NCBI RefSeq assembly: GCF_001039355.2
Contig: NW_019773515.1
Coordinates: forward strand, 186,001 to 250,000
Direction of reading: 5' to 3'
DNA from: Lingula anatina
Taxonomy: Eukaryota; Brachiopoda; Lingulata; Lingulida; Lingulidae
Length of the DNA stretch: 64,000 nucleotides
In this document: positions 48,301-58,239 of the stretch, one piece after another
Layout of the letters: every line of letters begins with the position of its first letter
How positions within the stretch are numbered: the first letter of the stretch is position 1
Notes under the pieces: model-generated
What the model saw: the letters and a program-made list of their open reading frames with translations, nothing else
What the model was told of the DNA's origin: nothing
Databases searched by the model: none
Made by a program: the position numbers and the translations under genes

Positions 48301-51300
48301 ACACAAAAGTAGAGAGTGTAAGAAAATGTAAAATATTGAAAGATTGGTTGCCAATTAGTAGTACTATTGTGACCTGAATGTAATTAATGTCTCATTTTAG
48401 GAGTCTCTTCTCCAATGACACCTGTACACCAACCTGGGACTGTGTCTGTCCATCTTTCCTAATGACCACTGGTGGTGTGTGTCCAATTGGCTACTACTGT
48501 CCACAGGGCTCAGCCAACCCACTGCCTTGTGATGGCGGGAAATATTGTGAGAGTCCAGGACTAGCCGAACCTACAGGTGAGATTTTAACTACTTCCTAAT
48601 GGACTACCTTATTGTCTGTGTATGAAGCAGACTTTTCTTGCTTTATTGTTCTACCTGCATAGCCAAGGTAAGATAAATACACAGTCTTACATATATTTGA
48701 GTAAAGAAATACGCAAGTTATTAAATTTAGTTTCAACTTCAAATAATTCTTTATAATTATTATTTTCTTGCTAGTTTTTGCTTTCTTATTTTGAAAGNAC
48801 CCCTATTTTGGGCACTGTTCTCATGGTGACCATTTAGCAAAAATCATGTCAATTACTGTTCTCAAACTTACAGGAAAGAAACATGGGTCTAAAATACAGC
48901 TTCACATACAGCTCATATTAGAAAACCAGCTCTATTGGATTATCATTTTTATTAAATTTATGCATTTTTTGTGAAATTTTCATTTTTCTCATTCTGGCAC
49001 TTTCTAAGTATAAACTTGAATTCTGATGGGCCTGAAGCCTTATGCTTTTACTTTCATCAGTGTTACCTGTTGTGCATAATTAAAATTTGATGTTGACTGT
49101 GCAGTTAAACATAATGTATTATTGCATCAGAATTGGCAGTCTCCTGTATTTGTGCATTATGGTTTTCTGCTTTTCTTAAGGTGTGACTTATGAGCCTGAA
49201 GACCTTTGATAGTCAAATTTGTGTGGTCAGTCCGTAAATTCCCCTTGGGTATTCACTGGGCTAATTTCAGTGCTATAAACTCATTTGCCTAATTAAGGGG
49301 CCATTAAATGAGATTTAATAAAGCACACTTGTTGATATTTCCCTGTAAACTTCCAAAGGTTAAGCTCTCTGCTAGATAACATAGTGTCCATAATAAGGAA
49401 GCATGGATAGCAGCTTCATTGGAATTATATTTTTGTTGTTTTCTTTTTAATTTTTTCTCCAACACTGGCATTTTTAAGATGTGATTTTTAACTCCCATTC
49501 ACCTGAGGCTCTAACATTTTCAGTATTTCCACATAAGCAGTTGTATTGGTATTTATGTCTTTAAACACGCTGTAATATTATTTTATGCACTGTCATCATT
49601 TTTCATATATTGAGACTTTCATCATGTGAATTTTAACTCTCATGGTCCTGAAACTGTAATCTTATTGAAGGGGTGGATTGAGACCATCTTCTGGGTCTCC
49701 TGGAAGTCAGTCAGATTTTAAAGTTTATATTAACGGGTTTCTGTTGGAAGACCATCAAAATGGAGGATAGATCAACAAAGATACTTTGGTATACTGTCAG
49801 AAAATACCTCTGGATCTGCTCCTGTTATTGACCATGTTACCTCTTTTGCATGATTAAAAATCAGTGTTGACTGACTGTGCTATTATAAGCATTTATTATT
49901 GCATCAAAATTGACAAAATGACCTATTTTGCATTTTTTTTTCTGTTTTTTGTCTGTACATTTGACAGCTTTGCTGCCTTGTTTTGTATTCCATACGGTTT
50001 TCGAGTTACGCTGTATCAAAAAGTACATATTGGTGGTGAAAGCAAAATGTGCAGTACGGTAATGGATAATAAATTTTGAACCTCAGTAAAATAAAACATA
50101 AGGATTGGCGAGGCAGACAACTTGTGGTCAAAAATGACATTATTTCATCAAATTTGAACATCTGGAACTACAGAGCACCTCCCATTTCAAGAAATTTGAC
50201 CAAAATGACCTTTTCTTTATTTTAATTAATTTTTTCTGTAGGAAATTTATGGCATATTATTGTAACTCCAAAATTATAACATTTAGTCCCTTATATCTCC
50301 AAAACTGGCAGAGATAGGTCTGTGGTTACTATTGTACTTGAATAGGAAGTCATATACTGGCAATCTAAATGTGACCTTGAAATTGACCTTTGACCTACTT
50401 TTCATCATGAATTGAACTTTGCAAATTTGGGTTCCCTTTTATCTCCAAAACTGGGAGAGATAGGTCCATAGTTTCTATTGAACTTGAATAGGAAGTCATA
50501 TACTGGCAATTTACTGTGACCTTGAAATTGACCTTTGACCTACTTTTTACGATGATCTGAACTTTGATTGTACCTTTTTTTTTTTTTTTTTTTTTTTGCA
50601 TATTTTGAGAATTCTTGTTGATTACATTTTTACTGCTTGTCAATCACAGGAATGGTAGTGGTGTCCCTTTTTTTTTTGGGTTGGGGGGTCCATACAAATG
50701 TGCTTACTCCAGCTTGTGGTACAATATTTGGAGGCGGTATCGCCTCTCTGATCCTCTAGTTATTCTGTAATTTATTATGTACTGTTACATCAAAATTGAC
50801 AAAAATCTTTTTGCACTGCTACTACAAACATTATGAAAAGAAAACTGTNTAATTAAAATATGATGTTGAATTTGCAGGTACGCATAATGCACTTTTGCAT
50901 CAGAATTGACAGTAGCTTATTTTGTGCATTGTTATTTTCTGCTTTTTGTCTGTACATTTGACAGCTTTGCTGCCTTGTTAATGAAAACTATAAAAATATA
51001 AATTGAAATGAGGAGTCAAAATGGCAGCTTGATGTTGCCTCATTGAGGCATTGCACTGTGCTAAAATTTATCCTTCTGCTGTTTTTGTTGTTTGCCTGAT
51101 CCCAATATACTCAGGTTCACTGCTGTAGTTTACCTAGTGGCAAGCTGATATACTATTTCCTGATTCGGTCACTGGTATTATGGAGGAGATGTGAATACTT
51201 GTTGAATTTTTATTGTGCCACCAGCAGGGTGCAGGCAGTACACATGGCTTTAGTCCTGACCCTTCTTGTTCCCTGGGTTCCATGGGCCCCGCCGCCATGT

Positions 51301-54075
51301 CACTGTTACTGCTTCTCTTCCTAGACTACAAGAGCCTGTGTACCCATCTCCTGGGTGTAGGTCACATATAATCTCAACTAGATCCATTTAAATTTTAGGC
51401 TTGGTCAGTGCACTGGTCTAGGTGTGTTGCTCGTCCCAATGCAAACTTGTAAAAAATATGAAAAATATAATACTAAATATCTCCCAAACTAAAGGAATTA
51501 TGGAAAAACATTAATATAGATGTCTATCCGAAAGTCATGTGTACATTTAAAATATTTTGGATTTGACCTTAATTCAAGGTCACGTGGGCCAAAATTTTCT
51601 AAAAACGGGAATTTTTGTGCCTCTTTTCAGAAACTACACAGACCTAACCTATAATATTATGGGCAGGTGTTATACTTACCGTCATCTTTCATCTACATGA
51701 GATTGAGGTCAATCAGTTCATTATCATGGGAGAAGCAGCCATTAGATGCTGAAACTGAAAACTCTCTCTAATTTTGGAACCGCAAATGCTAGAGACCTCT
51801 TGTTTGTTGCATTTTGTAGAGCTTTCCAGCATAATACTGAAGGTGGTGTCTGTTATTTTCCATACAGTTTAAGAGTTATGCTATATCAAAAATTATAACA
51901 TCGCAATATTCAGTGGTGAAAATAAAATGTGAAATACTCCGAAATGACAGAGATAGGTGTATAGTTACTATGGAAGTCATGTTAAATCATTAGATGAAAT
52001 TACCAACTTCAGGGCTCTCCAATAACTTTTTCAGCCACTTGCCCTCTGGGCAAGTGACTGGCAAAATCTACTTGCCCGAACTGGAAACTCGCTTGCCCGA
52101 ATTTTGCCATACAAAAAATGAACAGAGTGTTTATATCTTTCTTCATTTCAGTTTTATTCTGGTGTTTGGGGTTTCTGTTATGTGAAATATCTGAAATAGT
52201 ATAGTAATATTAGTACCCACTGTCCAGTATGGAATTCATATTGATATCAAAGTTGCTGCTTACAGTGCTATAAATGAATGTAACTTAGGGAGTGGCTATC
52301 AGCTATATTCAGTCAAATGGAGCATTTTGTTCCTATGTTAAAGATGCATATAAAGTCAATTTTTTGCCACAAAAGCCAACCAAATGCCAGCATATAGTTT
52401 CAGAGTAGTATAACTAAGAGAATTACCAAAAGGCATTGTATAATATTACCTGAAAATGATGTTTGAAACTTATTTTTTTGCTAGCATTCTATGCTGTATG
52501 TCAATGGGGCAAAAAATAGGTCACGAAAGTAGGTTAAATTTTTGACAAAAAATTTAAAGAAAGGAGCAGTCTAAAGCTCTTTTATGAATGAATATTTGGT
52601 TAAATTGATTTTTGTTTTCATGATGAAAGGACCAGAATGTATAAATGACATTGAATATTATGGTCATTTCCACTACTTTCTTTTTGATTCAAGGCAGGCA
52701 TTGGCCATGTTTCCACCACCTGAGGGATCTTTCAAAGAGTTTGAACTGAAAGAGGATGAGAGAGAGAAATTGTGGGCAGAGGTAGAGAGAAGGGACTTGT
52801 CAGGAGAGGACAATCAGGCATTGTTCCAGGAAATGGCCGCTCTGAAGAAAAAGACCAAAAAGCCTAAGGTAGATTTTTTGGGCCTATTCAAGTGTGAACC
52901 TGTTCTTTTGCATATTAGATATTTTGACATTACAGTTCATTGATACCTTTTGTTAAGATATTGATTTTATTTATGGAAACATCCAAGTGATAACCATGTC
53001 TTGTTAGCAAAGTATTGGTCAGTTGATAAGTTTTTAGTAAGGATGTTGGTTTTACTGGTAAAGTTCACTGCCAAACCTGGCAGAGATACACCCTTGGTTA
53101 CCATTGAACTTGAATTGGAAGTCACATACATCTTGTGACTTTGAATGTGACCTTTGACCCATTTTTCCTCATAAAATTTGTATATAAAGTCGGCATATTT
53201 ACCAGACCCCATTTTACATAACTAAAACCAATACCTCCATAGCTACCATTTAATTTGAATGATGTAATCTCACTGGTGGTGAAATACAATGCGGCAGTAT
53301 GGTGACTGTGGTCTTCTGGCATTTGGTGGGAATAAGTTGCTCTGAGTGCTATTATTAGTTTTATATGACATTTTGCATTATGTTTCTTAGTGTTTTTGTT
53401 TCTCATATAGAAGAAAGCAAACCCAGATAATGGTCCATGGTGGCATAAAGGAATTGGACCAATTGAGGAAGTCAATATACCTGGTTGTTGGTTTTTCAAG
53501 ATTCCACACAAAGTAACAATTTAATTTTCTTCTTTTATTCTAAAATCCTATTTTAAGATACTTTGATATATAACAGTCTATTGAACAGTGTCCAAACTAC
53601 GAACTTTTTCCTTAATCATTTGCTGGAACTGATTATCTATATACCTGCCTGTCTGTCTGAAGAATATTTTCAATTATTTTATAACAGAATGGCCCTGATG
53701 AAAAGGTTGGCAACATCCTATCCAGAACTTTTTACAGCAAGGTAGAGAATGGAGTTCTTGGTACTGCTATGGGTCTACATGCTGATGTCGTCTTGAAAAT
53801 GGTCCCAGTGATATCTTACTGGGAAGGTTCCAGAGATAGAATTATGTGAGTCATATGTGGTTTTCAATCTCTATGAATTTTATGTCAAATGACACTCAGT
53901 CTATTAATTTTTTGTTATACTTGTAGTAGACAATTGAAATGGAATAATTACCAACTTGAATTTTTTCCCCCAATAATCACACCAGCACTGATTTCACTAT
54001 ATGGATTCACAAATTTTGTAGAAACCAAATGGCTGTGTGGCTGGACAAAGACAAACTTCCCCCTGCAGTTACTAG
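36325..54075 (+). CDS. Unknown gene with N-myristoylation-type start, five exons seen, 3' end not found
   Basis: Exons: 36325-36534 (ATG at 36373), 52698-52868, 53411-53512, 53688-53845 and 54022-54075. All junctions agree in phase (0, 0, 0, 2), and the last exon ends in phase 2 with a good donor (ACTAG|GTAAG). The protein begins [12 protein letters not shown], a good N-myristoylation signal, and continues as proline/glutamine-rich sequence ([10 protein letters not shown]). Next come a charged stretch ([20 protein letters not shown]), then [18 protein letters not shown], and a compact part with [29 protein letters not shown] and [13 protein letters not shown] do not recognise the family. An alternative donor at 36516 (CAA|GTAATG) is also phase 0. 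The link between the first exon and the rest is inferred from phase and composition across a gap and 16 kb. Confidence 0.5.
36373..36534 (+). CDS. First coding exon, predicted N-myristoylated
   Basis: The exon has a strong acceptor (CTTTTCTGATAATTTCAG ending at 36324), a short leader, then ATG GGA AGC ACT: Met-Gly-Ser-Thr-Pro-Ser-Lys fits the N-myristoyltransferase consensus (Gly2, Ser6). The remainder is Pro/Gln/Arg-rich and disordered. The donor ACG|GTAAGG at 36535 is good. A possible non-coding exon ends near 35189 (GTTGAAG|GTAAGC). The partner exons are at 52.7-54.1 kb if the scaffold order is right. Confidence 0.6.
36913..37889. other. Assembly gap (977 N)
   Basis: An unbroken run of N. 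Frames reported through it have no content. Confidence 1.
37890..39700 (-). repeat. Tandem copies of the ~350-400-bp dispersed unit, minus orientation
   Basis: TTTGATGCAATATTACATAA recurs near 37903, 38219, 38617 and 39517 (the last with one change), each followed by AACAGCATAATGACCA or similar and then AAAGTCACAMCTTGAAAATG. The same unit in plus orientation fills 33200-34200, 48800-49700 and 54530-54800. It abuts the gap, which probably arose from this repeat. Confidence 0.8.
40010..40102 (-). CDS. Candidate exon, minus strand, unknown protein
   Basis: A 93-nt segment lies between a strong acceptor (CTTTTTTGCTTTTTCAG) and the donor TTCACAG|GTAAAA, phase 1 on both sides. The single open frame gives [20 protein letters not shown] followed by [11 protein letters not shown], with several N-glycosylation-type sequons. 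It resembles the serine/threonine-rich upstream exons of the 9-17 kb gene in style only. No neighbouring exon was found. Confidence 0.3.
40505..40870 (+). repeat. Dispersed ~350-bp repeat, copy 3
   Basis: The most complete copy of the family also seen at 5640-6200 and 15545-15850. Shared words include ATTAGAGGGTAAAG, GATATTTATCTCAGATAAAA and CAGACCTGGGGGCACTAGAT. Confidence 0.65.
40880..42400. other. Region without a recognised gene
   Basis: The stretch 41400-41770 is rich in GAGATCGTTC, CGAGAGAGAC and AGATCGTCAG words that recur at irregular spacing. The stretch 42090-42240 repeats GGCCGATTTTAAG and CGAAATTCA. These look like decayed short tandem repeats; no exon with good splice sites was seen. 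Confidence 0.45.
42409..48576 (+). CDS. GCC2/GCC3-type cysteine-rich repeat protein, internal 13 exons only
   Basis: Exons: 42409-42564, 42822-43004, 43329-43490, 43767-43976, 44345-44524, 44790-45065, 45390-45524, 45890-46114, 46435-46566, 46880-47044, 47358-47480, 47811-47982 and 48401-48576. All junctions are phase 1 except the last, which is phase 2. Together they encode about 765 residues with no stop. The protein is an array of units such as CxxGYYCPxG, CPAGHYC, CPxGTF and CxxCxPGWYC, with many N-linked sequons (NVT, NDT, NHT). This is the ephrin-receptor/GCC2-GCC3 type of disulfide-rich fold found in extracellular animal proteins. There is no signal peptide, transmembrane segment or stop, so both ends are missing. 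The block is framed by the gap at 36913-37889 and the N at 48798. Confidence 0.88.
48790..49985 (+). repeat. Dispersed unit family, plus orientation
   Basis: Immediately after the single N at 48798 the sequence reads ACCCCTATTTTGGGCACTG, as at 33213, and ends with TTTGACAGCTTTGCTGCCTTG near 49983. It contains several diverged units with CATTCTGGCAYTTTC and GGGCCTGAAG. No coding sequence was seen. Confidence 0.75.
50260..50759 (+). mobile_element. Helitron-like terminus with two tandem units
   Basis: Two copies of the 150-bp unit (near 50345 and 50488, GAACTTGAATAGGAAGTCAT in the second) lead into the conserved end. That end is a hairpin GAGGCG-GTAT-CGCCTC at 50731-50746, nine bases, then CTAG at 50756-50759, followed by T. 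A 16-bp GC hairpin placed about 10 nt before a CTRR end is the 3' signature of Helitrons. Confidence 0.65.
50762..50981 (+). repeat. Short copy of the 32.6-34.3 kb repeat end
   Basis: It matches 33838-33930 and 34150-34275, with an internal deletion at or near the single N (50849). The end is again TTTGACAGCTTTGCTGCCTTG. Confidence 0.75.
51360..51810 (+). mobile_element. Helitron-like internal fragment
   Basis: It matches the reverse complement of about 23230-23690: CTATAATATTATRGGCAGG, AATTCAAGGTCA, CTCTCTAATTTTGGAACC and GCTAGAGACCTCTT. Neither terminus is present. Confidence 0.6.
51990..52690. other. Non-coding, one short repeated motif
   Basis: Near 52035-52110 a CTTGCCC/GGGCAAG theme recurs (CACTTGCCCTCTGGGCAAGT), which can fold locally. 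No exon was identified before the one starting at 52698. Confidence 0.4.
52698..54075 (+). CDS. Four-exon cluster of the unknown plus-strand gene
   Basis: The exons are 52698-52868 (57 codons), 53411-53512 (34 codons), 53688-53845 and 54022-54075. Each has AG/GT borders, and the protein reads through without a stop. The fourth exon joins AT to A to give Ile-Ile-Asn-Gln-Met; the other two frames there are poor, which supports the splice. Tryptophans and the [10 protein letters not shown] segment suggest a folded domain of unknown type. An ATG at 52707 could start a separate gene if the first exon at 36373 does not belong here. No exon was found between 54076 and the N at 55485. Confidence 0.65.
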
Positions 54076-54499
54076 GTAAGATCTTTCTCTACGTTTGCTA
54101 TTTAAACATCTATCCTTGATATTTGTCAACAAAGCTCACATCCACTAGAAAAGAATGGAGAAAATTTGATTTTAACATGTCTTATGACCTTTTTTCTTTT
54201 AAAAAGTGATATATTTTTGAGAAATATTTGGATTAAGAACTTTTTCAACATTAATCCTATTGAATTTAAGGGATGGCTTGAAGTTCTTTAATTTATTTGC
54301 AATCTTTTAGTTAAATTTTAATGTGAAATTTGTTTTATATTTACAAAACTTGGAATTTAGTCAGGCGTTGTGAGTATTCCCCCATTAATGGTGTGTAAAA
54401 TGTGTTATCTACTTTCATATCCTAAAAAAGGGTTCTTAGCATTATCCATGTGAACTCACATGCAATGAGGCAATGAACATTACCTAGCTAGTTGCTCAC

Positions 54500-55490
54500 T
54501 CTATATTGTATTATCAAAAATTGGTGTGAAGCATTTTGCATCAAAATTGAAGAAAACCCTAATTAGGGCACTACTACCATTATGATCATTAAACCAAATT
54601 TTTTCATGATTCTCAAACTTACAGAAAATATTCATAGGACTGAAATACAGCTTTAGGTGGAAAACCAGCTTGATGTGATTGTTATTCATGAAAATGATGC
54701 ATTTTTTGTGAGATGTTCATTTTTGCAGATTGGCATTTTCAAAATGTGACTGAACTCCATGGGCCTGAAAACCTTTACCAGTCACTGTCACATATTCTGA
54801 ATATCTGTGATACTAAAAGTGTGTCATTTAAAATTGGTGGTGATTATGTTGTTAAACATTATGCAATATAGCATCAGAAACCTCCAGCCACCACACACAC
54901 CATTATAAAACTGTTACTTATTGTGCACAAACTTATACAGAGATTCTTAAAAATAAACTACAGCTTAAGTTGTAAACACAGTCCAGAGAGCAATGTAATA
55001 TTGCTTCAAAAGTGACAAGAACTATTTTGTGCACCACCATCACAAACAGTATTTAAGGAAAACCATGTTACTTATTATTCTGTAACTTGCAAAAATCATT
55101 CTTAGGGCGTCTAGCTCATGTTGGAAACACAGCTTGATTGGGTTATAAAGTTTGCCGTGAAATTATCATTTTTATGTACAGACACAGATGTGTCTGTACA
55201 TATAGCCGTCATCTGTGTCTGTTGTCGCCGTCGCCGTCGTCGCCGTGCACTTTTACCGATAACACATTAAGTGGAAAACCGTTTTTTCTTTTGGCTTGAA
55301 ACTTACAGAACTGATGAATATTCATAATACGCTGGTCGAGTTCGAAAATCAGCATGATCGGGTCACTTATATGGAATTTATGCTGTTTTTATGTACAGAC
55401 ACAGATGTGTCTGTACATATAGCCATCATCTGCGTCTGTCGTCGCCGTTGTCGCTGTCGTCGCCGTGCACTTTTACCGATAACANTGTAT
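54500..55490 (+). repeat. Dispersed units and two CGTCGC-headed copies
   Basis: Plus-orientation units (CATCAAAATTGAAGAAAACC, TCTCAAACTTACAGAAAATA) run to about 55150. Two copies of a head unit 217 bp apart follow, at 55174 and 55391. Each starts with a 28-bp near-palindrome, ATGTACAGACACA-GA-TGTGTCTGTACAT, followed by CATATAGCC and a CGTCGCCGTCG tract. The second copy is cut by the N at 55485. Confidence 0.75.
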
Positions 55491-55574
55491 AACATATTAG
55501 TGGTAACCAAGACCACAGATACAGAATATTAAACAAGAAAAGAAAAGGGTGAATCTTTCTGGAGAGGTTTCATG

Positions 55575-57586
55575 TAGTATGTGACTTTCTGAAACATTGG
55601 ACCCAGTAATAAGAGTAATATAAAATCAAAACCTCCCATACGGCCTTAACAAATTCACAATAGGCATTTACAAATAGACGAAATTCTGGGACGGCAATCA
55701 ATTTGCACTGGAGGACAAGACTGTGACTGGATGGTGAATGATGACAGTGTTAAAGAAATTAAGCATGCATACAAAATAAAACCCACAAGTTGAGATACAA
55801 TTTGACAACAGGCCACATAAATCTGTTGTAAAATGCAGTAAAAATCCTTGAAATATATGAAAAAGCACACTGTGACATAAAAAGCTAATGACACAACTGT
55901 AACTCACAACAGTGGCTATAAAAATACTATTAAGCGTGTAAATTATCTAAAAATACAATATATATATTACAAATATATTAAATGCAACAGATAGGGCTGG
56001 AAGCTCTGCATGAAATTAATGTGATTTCTAAAAGCACATATTTTCTATTCACAAAAGAAAAGCTAAAACTATTCCCTGCATGCCCACTAAATAAACAATG
56101 AATAAATAAATAAATAAGTGAACAAATTAACAAATAAATAATAAAAAACTCTTTAAATTAGATACTGTACAGTAGCCCAGTAAAGTGACCTAAGTATATA
56201 AAATCTGGACAGAAATATAACAGAATTGTAATACAGTTACTTGCACTTTGTGATCTTTGGTTTAGTAAGTATTGTGCAAGGGCAGATCTAGAGAAGCATG
56301 CACATGTCTCTCTGAACTGCTTCTTTTCTTTAATGTGCAAACAAGCTGAAGAATCAACAATAATCATTTAAAGAAATCAAAAAGGATATGTTTTTTAAGT
56401 GATATGTGACATTTCAAACCTTTGGACCCAGTGAAAAGAGCAACAAAAAATCACAACCTACTGAAAAAAGTATTTGAAATCCACAGGAAGGATTAATAAA
56501 CAGACCAAAATATGGGATGGCGATAAAATAGCCTCAAAGCATTATACTGAGTAAAGCAAAGCAATAAATAATCAAAACTAAATAATAATAATTATTTTTT
56601 AAAATAACAATAAATAAACAAACCTCCCCTGAAGATCTGCCTACACTGTTCAAGTATAACTAATAGTTAACATCAACATTAGGCTGACACCAGGACATGA
56701 TATGGGCAGTGGAATAAAGTGATAAAACTAACAGCAATACATATATTAAAACACTTGTATAAAGATATATGCACACTAGTAACAATATTGAATATATTTG
56801 TGCTAGAAATAGAAAAATTAGGACGGTGATCATGTAAACGACTGTATTTATACAAAATTTAAAACAAAATCCTTAACAGTGAGAAATGCATAGATCTGTG
56901 CAAAGAGTATAAAGTCAGGACGGAAAGCAGTGCATAAATTGTACCAACATCATCAATCTAAAGAATGGCGACTTTGTCTTTTTTCAAAAAACTTATATAG
57001 TTGTACCCTTGGAATAATGTGGAATACGCTTCAACATTAACTAGGAGACAAAATAGGTCTCTGAATAGTTTTCCTTGTCAGTTATTGGCAACTCTTAAAA
57101 AAGCAATAATATCAATATACAAAGCCTTGGCTTGGTAAAATATAACATTTAAAATATATATCAGGCAGGAGAAAACAATTAAACTGCCCTTATTAGCATA
57201 AGCTACAAACCTGTGGAATGGCAAACTGTGCTTAATATTTGGTCCCTTTATAAAAACAACACTGACAAAAACATGGACAAAAAACATGATATGCACTATA
57301 AGGCATTTGTTTAACAATAATGAATGCAAGAGTGGGTGAATATACTGTATCAAAATATTGTGAAAGTCACAACCCTATGTTATAATCTCAAGATCTACCC
57401 AGAGTATACACCAGCTGAGATAATCAACCAGATACTGGGGAAATTTTTTTATCGAAATTCATTTCTTTGACATAAACAATAGCAATGAAAATATTGCTCA
57501 TTTCATTCATGACAAGACATGATTGTGAATCTAACTTGCTAATATGAATTCACTAAGAGTACATCAAATGTCATTCACTCCCATAT
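55575..57586 (-). other. 3' flank (possibly 3' UTR) of the PDZ gene, with an internal duplication
   Basis: About 2 kb beyond the stop without any coding feature. Bases 55575-55710 and 56398-56530 are diverged direct copies (ATTGGACCCAGTAATAAGAG against TTTGGACCCAGTGAAAAGAG; GGGACGGCAATCAA against GGGATGGCGATAAA), and a third, weaker one starts near 56880. AT-rich throughout. The transcript end was not determined. Confidence 0.45.
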
Positions 57587-58239
57587 TTAAGTGTCAGTCC
57601 TAGCTAACAAAGGCAATGTCTTTAGAACCAATTTCTTCTTAGTGGCCATGAAATCATAGAGGTCGTCTAGGGTAAGGTCCTTGGTGGGTTTTGTATCCAC
57701 TTCCAGAATCTCATCACCCACGCTGAGCAGACCAGCGAAAAACTTTTCAGGGTAACCATCACTTAGTCTGGAGATAAATATACCTGAAACAATAGAAAGA
57801 AAATAAATTTTATTCATTATGGCTTTAGACAATAGATCTGTGAAACATGTATTCCCTCACAGACAAAATAGTTTGGTAAATGGCATGGCGTAAAGGTCTC
57901 TATTTGTATACTTTTACATTCCTAAAATAGTCTATGCTAATTTTATTCAAAGTGTGAAGACCCAAAAAAGTTGAGCACCTTTACAATACCATAAAATTAA
58001 TAGTGCACCTGGCTGAATAAGCACACCAAAACCTAAGTAAAAACTGATCTTTCTCCTCACTTTCAGCTCATCCATTCATACTCAGTCACTACATTAGTGA
58101 TCAAACACATATCCCCTTACCAGGATTAAAAAATCGCCTTTACTTAAAAAAAAAAAAAAGTATATAATTTTTCTTAACATATAACAAATTAACAACATCA
58201 ATTATCAATATATTCAATCCTATCAAAATATAGCATACC
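57587..58239 (-). CDS. PDZ domain, split over the last two exons
   Basis: The domain begins in the exon 58468-58239 (SQVIELMKPPHGPFGFYIAR) and continues after the intron at 57784-58238 (GIFISRLSDGYPEKFFAGLL). The carboxylate-binding loop here is PFGFYI, in place of the common GLGF. The split occurs right after KFKHG. The protein ends soon after the last PDZ strand (LVLKTLPLLARTDT), so the PDZ is C-terminal. Confidence 0.85.

Noticed and set aside
42409-54075. Joining the cysteine-rich exons with those at 52.7-54.1 kb into one gene
   Set aside because: The cysteine-rich block ends in phase 1 while the 52698 exon needs phase 0. Starting it in phase 1 gives early stops, and the protein styles also differ.
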